A DNA stretch of 64,000 nt, taken from Devosia sp. Root685 (GTDB lineage: Bacteria; Pseudomonadota; Alphaproteobacteria; Rhizobiales; Devosiaceae). Each line of letters opens with the position of its first letter. Within the stretch, counting starts at the first letter, position 1. The stretch spans positions 312,871 through 376,870 of the forward strand of contig NZ_LMHK01000001.1 in the NCBI RefSeq assembly GCF_001427875.1, read 5' to 3'. Under the pieces are notes generated by a model. The model was not told the DNA's origin. It made no database searches and saw nothing but the letters and a program-made list of their open reading frames with translations. Both the position numbers and the translations under genes were made by a program. Of the stretch, positions 57,683 to 64,000 are shown one piece after another.

Positions 57683-58675
57683 TTAGTAGAGGCCGTTGAT
57701 CACAACCGGCTTTTCGTCTTCCACATGCACCGGATTGCGCAGCGGCAGGCCGAACTGGCTTTCCTCGATCTCGAAAACGTCGCTTTCCCTGGTCGAAATG
57801 CCGTCGGCAAAGCTCAGCGTCGCCGTGCCGAAGCAGTGCACATGCACATCGCCCGGCTGGCAGAAGAGGTCATATTTGAAGTGGTGATATTCGAGATTGG
57901 CGATGGTGTGGCTCATATTGTCCTCGCCCGAGAGGAACGGCTTTTCCCAAAGCACTTTCCCATCGCGAACAATGCGCGACACGCCTTCGATATGGTTCGG
58001 CAGATCGCCCACGCGCAGTTCCGGTCCGAACGAACAAGCCCGCAGCTTGGAATGCGCCAGGTACAGATAATTGATCCGCTCGGTCACGTGATCGGAAAAT
58101 TCATTGGCCAGCGCAAAGCCGAGGCGCCGCGGCTGTCCATTGGCATCGATCAGATAAATGCCGGCGATCTCGGGCTCTTCGCCCGCGTCGAGCGCAAAGG
58201 ACGGGGAGGGGATCGGCTGGCCCGGATTGGCGACGATATGGCCGTTGCCCTTGTAGAACCATTCGGGCTGCACGCCCTTTTCGCCGCCCTTCGGCTTGCC
58301 GTTTTCCAGTCCCATGCGGAACATTTTCATGCTGTCGGTCAGTTCGCCCGCCGGCTTGTCGCCATTGGCCTTGTGCATGGCGTCACGCGTTGCGGCCGAA
58401 CCAAGATGGGTCAGGCCCGTGCCGGTCACATGGAGATGGGTCGGATCGGGATGGTCGATCGGCGACAGCAGCCGTCCCTCGGCCAGCAAGGCCGCCTTGT
58501 CGACGATAGCGCCAAGCCCGCGTGCGGCAACCGCGGCAGCAAGCCCGCCGCCGCTCAGCGCTGCCTGCGCAAGCTCGTAGACGCTCGCCACGCCCTGCAC
58601 CTGGCGGGTTTCCCCGTTCTGGGTCACGGCCACGGCGCGCGCGCCATTGGCGTCGAAATACTGGATAAGGTGCAT
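57683..58675 (-). CDS. AraD1/GguC-family sugar-acid dehydratase-like protein
   Basis: This 330-residue protein belongs to the fumarylacetoacetate-hydrolase-like AraD1 (GguC) family, linked to L-arabinose, D-fucose and related sugar-acid degradation. Signatures are HLHVTGTGLTHLGSAATRD, PEWFYKGNGHIVANPGQPIPSPSFALDAGEEPEIAGIYLID, GFALANEFSDHVTERINYLYLAHSKLRACSFGPEL (metal-binding Glu/Asp) and PGDVHVHCFGTATLSF. The ATG at 58675 starts MHLIQYFDANGARAVAV. It is divergent from recA and precedes the aldo/keto reductase. Confidence 0.88.
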   Translation of the reverse strand: MHLIQYFDANGARAVAVTQNGETRQVQGVASVYELAQAALSGGGLAAAVAARGLGAIVDKAALLAEGRLLSPIDHPDPTHLHVTGTGLTHLGSAATRDAMHKANGDKPAGELTDSMKMFRMGLENGKPKGGEKGVQPEWFYKGNGHIVANPGQPIPSPSFALDAGEEPEIAGIYLIDANGQPRRLGFALANEFSDHVTERINYLYLAHSKLRACSFGPELRVGDLPNHIEGVSRIVRDGKVLWEKPFLSGEDNMSHTIANLEYHHFKYDLFCQPGDVHVHCFGTATLSFADGISTRESDVFEIEESQFGLPLRNPVHVEDEKPVVINGLY

Positions 58676-58826
58676 GACTTTCCTTGCCTCCTGGGGCCTT
58701 CTCAGCGGCTTGGCGGCATAAAACGCAACCGGCCTCACCCTGTCCAGTCAAAAATCATACTTTTGCGAGTCGTCGTCTCCGTGTGCCGTAGAATCAGCAT
58801 AAGGGAGGGAGGACGTCAATTGCAAT

Positions 58827-58841
58827 GTTCTCTTTTTGTCC
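58827..58841. promoter_or_regulatory. LexA (SOS) box upstream of recA
   Basis: GTTC-TCTTTTT-GTCC is one base away from the alphaproteobacterial LexA consensus GTTC-N7-GTTC. It lies about 110 bases before the recA ATG. Confidence 0.75.
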
Positions 58842-58865
58842 CTTGACAGGGCGAAAACAAAATGA

Positions 58866-58880
58866 GAACAAAATAAGCAC
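58866..58880. promoter_or_regulatory. Second LexA-like box upstream of recA
   Basis: GAAC-AAAATAA-GCAC is one base from GAAC-N7-GAAC, the reverse-strand form of the same consensus. It lies about 75 bases before the recA ATG, so LexA may bind at two adjacent sites. Confidence 0.6.
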
Positions 58881-58952
58881 AATGAATGGACATTGATCTC
58901 TCGACCCGCTGCGTTGCGTGGCCTTCGAGAGCGTGAAATAAGGAGAGAAATT

Positions 58953-60029
58953 ATGGCTAGCTCGCCGCTTCGCGTTGTTGAGGGTGGATCGATGGATAAG
59001 GACAAGGCTCTTGCTGCGGCGCTGAGCCAGATTGAGCGCAATTTCGGCAAGGGCTCGATCATGCGCCTTGGCGAGGCCTCCTCGATCGAGGTGGAATCGA
59101 TTTCGACGGGTTCGCTGGGCCTCGATATCGCGCTTGGCATCGGCGGCCTGCCCAAGGGCCGTATCGTTGAGATTTTCGGGCCGGAAAGCTCGGGCAAGAC
59201 GACGCTGGCGCTGCATGTCATTGCCGAAGCGCAAAAGGCGGGCGGCATCTGCGCCTTTGTCGATGCCGAACATGCGCTCGACCCGATCTATGCGCGCAAG
59301 CTCGGCGTCAATGTCGATGACCTTCTTATTTCCCAGCCCGATGCTGGCGAACAGGCGCTCGAAATCACTGATACACTGGTCCGCTCTGGCGCCATCGACG
59401 TTCTTGTCGTCGACTCGGTTGCAGCGCTCACCCCGCGCGCCGAACTCGAGGGCGAAATGGGCGATGCGCTTCCAGGTCTGCAGGCACGCCTGATGAGCCA
59501 GGCCATGCGCAAGCTGACCTCGTCGATTTCCAAGTCAAAATGCCTCGTCATCTTCATCAACCAGATCCGCATGAAGATCGGCGTGATGTACGGCTCGCCG
59601 GAAACGACGACCGGCGGCAATGCGCTCAAGTTTTACGCCTCGGTCCGCCTCGACATCCGCCGCATCGGCGCGCTCAAGGATCGTGAAGAGATCGTGGGCA
59701 ACCAGACCCGCGTAAAAGTGGTCAAGAACAAGCTTGCTCCGCCGTTCCGCCAGGTCGAATTCGACATCATGTATGGCGAAGGCATTTCCAAGACCGGCGA
59801 ATTGCTCGATCTCGGCGTCAAATCCGGTATTGTCGATAAGTCAGGCGCCTGGTTCTCTTGGGATAGCCAGCGCCTTGGCCAGGGCCGTGAAAACGCCCGC
59901 CAGTTCCTCAAGGACAATCCCGAGATCGCCAACACGATCGAGCAAGGGGTCCGCGAAAGCTCCGGCCTCCTCGGCGAAGTCCTTCTCGTTGCCGGCGGCG
60001 GTGACGACGACGCATCCAGCGACGAATAA
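58953..60029 (+). CDS. recA: Recombinase RecA
   Basis: RecA drives homologous recombination and LexA cleavage. The 358-residue protein has Walker A GPESSGKT, Walker [11 protein letters not shown], the L1 loop region [22 protein letters not shown] and L2 ([28 protein letters not shown]). Its acidic tail ends DDDASSDE. The ATG at 58953 has AGGAGAG upstream and gives the N-terminus [34 protein letters not shown]; the frame upstream is leader. Two LexA boxes precede it and a terminator follows. The downstream order towards alaS is common in Hyphomicrobiales. Confidence 0.98.
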   Translation: MASSPLRVVEGGSMDKDKALAAALSQIERNFGKGSIMRLGEASSIEVESISTGSLGLDIALGIGGLPKGRIVEIFGPESSGKTTLALHVIAEAQKAGGICAFVDAEHALDPIYARKLGVNVDDLLISQPDAGEQALEITDTLVRSGAIDVLVVDSVAALTPRAELEGEMGDALPGLQARLMSQAMRKLTSSISKSKCLVIFINQIRMKIGVMYGSPETTTGGNALKFYASVRLDIRRIGALKDREEIVGNQTRVKVVKNKLAPPFRQVEFDIMYGEGISKTGELLDLGVKSGIVDKSGAWFSWDSQRLGQGRENARQFLKDNPEIANTIEQGVRESSGLLGEVLLVAGGGDDDASSDE

Positions 60030-60055
60030 CCTCTGCCGATCCCATGCAATCTCTC

Positions 60056-60083
60056 GACCCTCGCCAAAAGCGGGGGTCTTTTT
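60056..60083 (+). terminator. Terminator after recA
   Basis: GACCCTCGC-CAAAA-GCGGGGGTC (one T-G wobble) followed by TTTTTG, 26 bases past the recA stop. Confidence 0.88.
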
Positions 60084-60121
60084 GTAGATTTGGTTATGCA
60101 CTGAAAGGTCGTCTAACGCCT

Positions 60122-60148
60122 TTCTCCCCTCTTGTGGAGAAGAGGTGA
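60122..60148. repeat. Palindromic repeat at the 5' edge of the DUF559 gene
   Basis: TTCTCCCCTCTTGTGGAGAA and the following GAGGTGAGGGTGGAGG form a degenerate version of the CCTCCCC-(A/T)-GGGGAGG repeats found on the 3' side of the same gene. The repeat runs up to the GTG start codons. Confidence 0.55.
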
Positions 60149-60162
60149 GGGTGGAGGTGTCA

Positions 60163-60507
60163 GTGACCATCGAACGTTCGCGGCAGCTTCGGAAATCAAT
60201 GCCGGGACCGGAAGCGAAGCTTTGGTCCTTCCTCAGAGAATTGCGGACGCAAGGTCATCACTTCCGCCGGCAGGTTCAAATCGGTCCATACTACGTGGAC
60301 TTCCTCTGCCACGGCTCAAAACTTGTCATTGAAGTTGATGGCGACACTCATTTTGTGGGCGGTGCCCAGGCATATGATGCGCGTCGCGATCAGCGAATTG
60401 CTGCTGATGGTTTTCGAGTTGTCAGGTTCACCAATTACGAAGTGACGGCAAATCTGGATGGAGTGATGGAAGCTATTATTTCCGCGCTTGCCGCCCCCCA
60501 CCCTTGA
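60163..60507 (+). CDS. DUF559 (Vsr-like endonuclease fold) protein
   Basis: This protein of about 114 residues has the DUF559 pattern of very-short-patch-repair-like nucleases: SRQLRKSMPGPEAKLWSFLRELRTQGHHFRRQVQIGPYYVDFLCHGSKLVIEVDGDTHF, then RDQRIAADGFRVVRFTNYEVTANLDGVMEAIISAL. The PYYVDFLC and LVIEVDGDTH strands carry the Asp/Glu of the nuclease core. The start is uncertain: GTG at 60163 is preferred, with 60145 and 60157 as alternatives. Its last codons and TGA lie inside a 37-bp inverted repeat, and another repeat abuts its start, so gene and repeats look like one unit. Its role is unknown. Confidence 0.8.
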   Translation: MTIERSRQLRKSMPGPEAKLWSFLRELRTQGHHFRRQVQIGPYYVDFLCHGSKLVIEVDGDTHFVGGAQAYDARRDQRIAADGFRVVRFTNYEVTANLDGVMEAIISALAAPHP

Positions 60508-60629
60508 TCCCTCCCCACAAGGGGGAGGGAGACGAAAGAGCCGTTAGTCGCGCGGGGATTTCTGAGGTTGACGCGGGAAGAAAGCCCATCGCCTCCCTCC
60601 CCCTTGTGGGGAGGGATCAAGGGTGGGGG
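60495..60629. repeat. Perfect 37-bp inverted repeat pair around the DUF559 3' end
   Basis: The 37 bases at 60495-60531 (CCCCCACCCTTGATCCCTCC... CCACAAGGGGGAGGGAG) recur without mismatch in inverted orientation at 60593-60629, separated by 61 bases. Each copy contains its own palindrome CCTCCCC-ACAAG-GGGGAGG. The left copy overlaps the end of the DUF559 gene. The space between the copies and on to alaS (60630-60774) shows no coding pattern. Confidence 0.9.
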
Positions 60630-60774
60630 TACGGTATGCACGGTCGCTCTGGCTCCCGCCCACTTTCTCCCACCGCAATATTGCCGCAAAGCTGGACACT
60701 TCGGCGTTTTGCACGATAGAAAGCCACGTTTCTATTGGACGCGCGCCGTGTCCGTTCCGCATGAAAGCTAGTTG

Positions 60775-63414
60775 ATGACCAGCGTAAACGATCTCCGTTC
60801 GAGCTTTGTCGATTACTTTGCCCGCAATGGCCACGAAGCCGTTGCGTCGGGCCCGCTCGTCCCGCGCAATGATCCGACGCTGATGTTCACCAATGCCGGC
60901 ATGGTGCAGTTCAAGAACGTCTTTACCGGCGTCGAGAAGCGTCCCTATTCGACGGCGACCACGGCCCAAAAGTGCGTTCGCGCCGGCGGCAAGCACAATG
61001 ATCTCGACAATGTTGGCTTCACCGCGCGCCACCACACCTTCTTTGAAATGCTGGGCAATTTCTCGTTCGGCGATTATTTCAAGCCGCAAGCCATCGAACT
61101 GGCCTGGAATCTTCTCACCAAGGATTGGGGCCTGCCGCGCGAAAGGCTGATGGTCACCGTCTACGAAGACGACGATGAAGCGCTCGAACTCTGGAAGAAG
61201 ATCGCCGGTCTCTCCGAAGATCGCATCGTCCGCCTCGGCGCCAAGTCCAATTTCTGGCAGATGGGCGATACTGGTCCCTGCGGTCCGTGCTCTGAAATTT
61301 TCTTCGACCATGGTGACAAGGTCTGGGGCGGCCCGCCGGGTTCGGCTGACGAGGATGGCGATCGCTGGATCGAAATCTGGAACCTCGTCTTCATGCAGTT
61401 CGAACAGCATGCGGACGGCTCGCGCACTGGCTTGCCGCGCCCATCGATCGATACCGGCATGGGTCTCGAACGCGTCGCCGCCGTCATGCAGGGCGTTCAC
61501 GACAATTATGACATCGATCTCTTCAAGGCTTTGATCGGGGCGGCGGCCCATGCCACCAATGCCGACGTCAACGGCCCGGGCAATCGAAGCCTGCGCGTCA
61601 TTGCCGACCACCTGCGCTCGATGAGCTTCCTGATCGCCGAAGGCGTGCTGCCCTCCAATGAAGGTCGCGGCTATGTGCTGCGCCGCATCATGCGCCGCGC
61701 CATGCGCCACGCGACCCTGCTCGGCGCCAATGAGCCGACGATTTTCAAGCTGGTTCCGACCCTGGTCCGCGAAATGGGTCAGGCCTATCCCGAACTCAGC
61801 CGTGGCGAAGCCATGATCGCCGAAACCGTCCGTCTCGAAGAAGGCCGGTTTCTCAAAACGCTCGGCCGTGGTCTCCAGATTCTCGAAGCCGAAACCGCCG
61901 ATCTCGGCGAGGGCGCCGTCCTCGATGGCACCACGGCCTTCATGCTGCACGACACCTATGGCTTCCCGCTCGATCTGACGCAGGACGCCCTACGCAATCG
62001 CAATATCACCGTCGATCAGGCCGGCTTTGACGCCGCCATGGCGCAGCAGAAGGCCGAGGCCCGCAAAAACTGGGCCGGTTCGGGTGAAGCCACCACCGAC
62101 ACGGTCTGGTACGGCCTTGCCGACAAGCTCGGCCCGACCGAATTCCTTGGCTACGAAACCGAGACCGCCGAAGGTGAAATCAAGGTTTTGCTTGTCGATG
62201 GCGCCGAAGTCGCTTCGATCGCTGCGGGCCAGGAAGGCGTCGTCGTCGTCAACCAAACCCCGTTCTATGGCGAGAGCGGCGGCCAGGTCGGCGATTCCGG
62301 CGTCATCAAGGGCGAAGGCTTTGCCGCCGAAGTTTTGGACACCGGCAAGCACCACGGCGTTTTCAGCCACAAGGTGAAGGTCACCGAGGGCACGCTCAAG
62401 CTCGGGCAAGCCGTCGAACTGATCGTCGATCACGAGCGCCGGTCCTCGATCCGCTCCAACCATTCGGCCACCCACCTGTTGCACGAAGCCCTGCGCCTCG
62501 TCCTTGGCGACCACGTCGCCCAGAAGGGGTCCATGGTTTCGGCCGATCGGCTGCGCTTCGATTTCGTGCACACCAAGCCGATGACCCCGCAGGAACTGGC
62601 TGAAGTCGAAGACATCGCCAACACCATCATCCTCCAGAACACCGCGGTCGAAACGCGGCTGATGGGTGTCGAGGAAGCCAAGGAATCGGGCGCCCGTGCG
62701 CTCTTTGGCGAAAAGTACGGCGATGAAGTCCGCGTCGTTTCCATGGGCGAGCCGACCGGCAACGGCCTTGGCTGGTCCGTCGAACTCTGCGGCGGCACCC
62801 ATGTGCGCCGTACCGGCGATATTGGGTTGGTGTCCATCGTCACCGAGACGGCTTCGGCTGCCGGCGTCCGCCGCATCGAAGCCCTGACCGGCAAGGCCGC
62901 GCGCCATCGCGGCAATACCAATGTCAACATCGTTTCCGCCGCCGCGGGTCTTCTCCGTTCCGGCACCCACGAAGTGCTCGAGCGCATCGAGGCGCTGCAG
63001 AACCAGATCAAGAGCACCGAAAAGGCACTCAGCGATGCCCGCCAGAAGCTGGCGCTCGGCGGCAGCGGCGAAGGCGGCAGTGCCACCGAGACCGTCAATG
63101 GCGTCACCTTTGTCGGCCGTGTCGTCGAAGGCGTCGCTGCCAAAGACATCAAGACCGTCGTCGATGCCGAAAAGAAGCGCATCGGCTCGGGCGTCGTCGT
63201 CATCGTGCTCAAGGGCGAAGACGGTAAGGGCACCGTCGCGATCGGGGTCACCGACGATCTCACCGGCCGCTATGCTGCCGGCACGCTGATCAAATCGGCG
63301 ACTGCTGCGCTTGGCGGCCAGGGTGGCGGCGGCCGTCCCGACATGGCCCAGGGCGGCGGACCCGACGCAACCAAGGCTGACGATGCCGTCGCGGCAATCC
63401 GTGCGCTGATCTAA
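60775..63414 (+). CDS. alaS: Alanyl-tRNA synthetase
   Basis: AlaS charges tRNA-Ala. The 879-residue protein shows the class II motifs in [16 protein letters not shown] and [18 protein letters not shown]. The aminoacylation domain ends around residue 450. The editing site has [11 protein letters not shown] (HxxxH), and the downstream zinc ligands sit in [16 protein letters not shown]. The C-Ala domain ends in [30 protein letters not shown]. The ATG at 60775 is the natural start ([15 protein letters not shown]); a TTG one codon earlier also fits. A 17-base direct repeat spans its 3' end (63397-63413 and 63428-63444). Confidence 0.97.
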   Translation: MTSVNDLRSSFVDYFARNGHEAVASGPLVPRNDPTLMFTNAGMVQFKNVFTGVEKRPYSTATTAQKCVRAGGKHNDLDNVGFTARHHTFFEMLGNFSFGDYFKPQAIELAWNLLTKDWGLPRERLMVTVYEDDDEALELWKKIAGLSEDRIVRLGAKSNFWQMGDTGPCGPCSEIFFDHGDKVWGGPPGSADEDGDRWIEIWNLVFMQFEQHADGSRTGLPRPSIDTGMGLERVAAVMQGVHDNYDIDLFKALIGAAAHATNADVNGPGNRSLRVIADHLRSMSFLIAEGVLPSNEGRGYVLRRIMRRAMRHATLLGANEPTIFKLVPTLVREMGQAYPELSRGEAMIAETVRLEEGRFLKTLGRGLQILEAETADLGEGAVLDGTTAFMLHDTYGFPLDLTQDALRNRNITVDQAGFDAAMAQQKAEARKNWAGSGEATTDTVWYGLADKLGPTEFLGYETETAEGEIKVLLVDGAEVASIAAGQEGVVVVNQTPFYGESGGQVGDSGVIKGEGFAAEVLDTGKHHGVFSHKVKVTEGTLKLGQAVELIVDHERRSSIRSNHSATHLLHEALRLVLGDHVAQKGSMVSADRLRFDFVHTKPMTPQELAEVEDIANTIILQNTAVETRLMGVEEAKESGARALFGEKYGDEVRVVSMGEPTGNGLGWSVELCGGTHVRRTGDIGLVSIVTETASAAGVRRIEALTGKAARHRGNTNVNIVSAAAGLLRSGTHEVLERIEALQNQIKSTEKALSDARQKLALGGSGEGGSATETVNGVTFVGRVVEGVAAKDIKTVVDAEKKRIGSGVVVIVLKGEDGKGTVAIGVTDDLTGRYAAGTLIKSATAALGGQGGGGRPDMAQGGGPDATKADDAVAAIRALI

Positions 63415-63444
63415 TTGGCGCACGGTGATCCGTGCGCTGATCTA
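63397..63444 (+). repeat. 17-bp direct repeat across the alaS stop codon
   Basis: ATCCGTGCGCTGATCTA at 63397-63413 is the end of alaS and includes most of its stop codon. It recurs exactly at 63428-63444, so the 31 bases from one copy to the next look like a tandem duplication by slippage or unequal exchange. The second copy is outside the gene. Confidence 0.8.
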
Positions 63445-63473
63445 GTCAGCGCCGATCGATGTTCGGATAGTGC

Positions 63474-63498
63474 AAGCCGCGGTCATGCCGCGGCTTTC
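63474..63498. terminator. Hairpin between convergent alaS and the transporter gene
   Basis: AAGCCGCGG-TCATG-CCGCGGCTT is a perfect nine-pair stem, followed by TCGCATTTG on the plus strand. With only a weak T run, it may act as a modest bidirectional terminator. Confidence 0.55.
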
Positions 63499-63544
63499 GC
63501 ATTTGGGACGCTCGATGCTAACAGTCTGCTAACCCAAGCCCGCC

Positions 63545-64000
63545 CTATTCGCCGATACGGAAGAAGAAAACACGCGGCTTCCAGCGGATCGGCCGCTTTT
63601 CGCTCAGCACGTTCATGAGCCCCGCGCCAACCACGATCAACATGCCGACAATGGCGATCCAGTCCGGATATTCGCCAAAGAACATTGCCCCAAAAAGGAT
63701 GGCCCAGATCAGCTGGCTATATTGAACCGGGGCGATGAGATTGGCCGGCGTCTGCTTGCTTGCCTGGATCAGCAACAGGCCGCCAATGCCACCGAGAAGG
63801 CCGATCCCGAGCAGAATGACCAGTTGTTCCAGCGAGGGGATGACGAAGGTCGGGACCATCAGTATCGCATTGAAAATGCCCGAATAAAGCACCTGCAGGC
63901 CGACAAGGCTGACCTTGCGCTCCCTGGGCGCCACGTGCCGCAGAACAGTCGTCGTCACCGCGCCGAGCACGGCCGCGATCATCATCACGTAGTGCCCCAG
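63545..64000 (-). CDS. EamA/DMT-type permease, C-terminal part (cut by window end)
   Basis: The frame enters from the right edge of the window and ends at 63545. About 150 residues of membrane protein are visible, with at least five helices (MIAAVLGAVTTTVLRHVA; VLYSGIFNAILMVPTFVIPSL; LVILLGIGLLGGIGGLLLIQASKQTPANLIAPVQYSQLIWAILFGAMFFGEYPDWIAIVGMLIVVGAGLMNVL). The second EamA repeat signature, with APVQYSQLIWAxLFGxxFFGExP, is typical of drug/metabolite-type exporters. The substrate cannot be read. The start lies beyond the window; an internal GTG at 63988 is not the true start because the frame stays open to base 64000. Confidence 0.82.
   Translation of the reverse strand: MGHYVMMIAAVLGAVTTTVLRHVAPRERKVSLVGLQVLYSGIFNAILMVPTFVIPSLEQLVILLGIGLLGGIGGLLLIQASKQTPANLIAPVQYSQLIWAILFGAMFFGEYPDWIAIVGMLIVVGAGLMNVLSEKRPIRWKPRVFFFRIGE

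Noticed and set aside
63518..63534. CTAA-N7-CTAACC resembling a CtrA box
   Set aside because: Both halves deviate from TTAA, and the site lies between two convergent gene ends, where no promoter is needed.

Overview
The window is GC-rich, densely coded chromosomal DNA from an alphaproteobacterium. It is most likely a member of Hyphomicrobiales (Rhizobiales) of a Devosia-like kind. This is an inference from gene content and protein style: FlaF/FlbT/FliX flagellar regulators, CckA, a CsgH-type curli chaperone, DUF2849-CysI sulfur genes, a zinc-less DksA, and alphaproteobacterial LexA boxes at recA. I saw no tRNA, rRNA, CRISPR array, IS element or prophage.

Layout. (1) 1-7139: sulfate-assimilation and redox block, fdx / cysG-DUF2849-cysI-cysH::DUF934 / ferredoxin-NADP reductase / fdx. 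The siroheme synthase makes the sulfite reductase cofactor, and the two adrenodoxin-type ferredoxins with the reductase are plausible electron donors. (2) 7167-12681: FMN reductase divergent from an HxlR regulator, ycjX-ycjF stress-type membrane pair, metA, and a P-loop ATPase. (3) 13112-28524: first flagellar block (flgE, flgK, flgL; flaF-flbT and a giant flagellin on the minus strand; a second flagellin on plus; flgI-flgJ-flgN-like; fliX). (4) 28755-33479: dksA, a YciI protein, a curli-type locus (curlin, csgH, curlin) without its secretion channel, an M32 carboxypeptidase, and a small glycine-zipper peptide. (5) 33679-50651: second flagellar block (flgF-G-A-H; fliL-fliM-DUF6468-motE-like-large TPR protein; fliO-fliP; flgB-flgC-fliE, then fliQ-fliR-flhB), interrupted by a secreted glycoside-hydrolase-like gene. 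(6) 50617-53959: P-loop ATPase and cckA, the hybrid kinase at the top of the CtrA pathway. (7) 54144-64000: housekeeping and accessory genes (DUF2237, GST, SRPBCC+ArsR, aldo-keto reductase+AraD1, recA with SOS boxes, DUF559 endonuclease wedged in palindromic repeats, alaS, an EamA-type transporter cut by the window end).

How it fits together. The non-coding DNA of the flagellar blocks reads like a Caulobacter-type cascade. CtrA boxes (TTAA/GTAA-N7-TTAA) lie in front of fliX, fliL, flgB and the large TPR gene. Good sigma-54 promoters (GG-N10-GC) lie in front of flgE, flgI and flgF. A recurring palindrome, GGCA-N5-TGCC, resembles FlbD (ftr) elements and sits both just downstream of CtrA boxes and upstream of the sigma-54 promoters. 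cckA, whose product should ultimately phosphorylate CtrA, lies just past flhB.

The most unusual items are a 55-codon in-frame duplication inside fliE, repeated domains inserted in FlgE and FlgL together with a 916-residue flagellin, a CysH::DUF934 fusion, a DUF559 gene whose stop codon lies inside a 37-bp inverted repeat, and a curli locus with no CsgG in view. Several families of intergenic palindromic repeats are scattered through the window.
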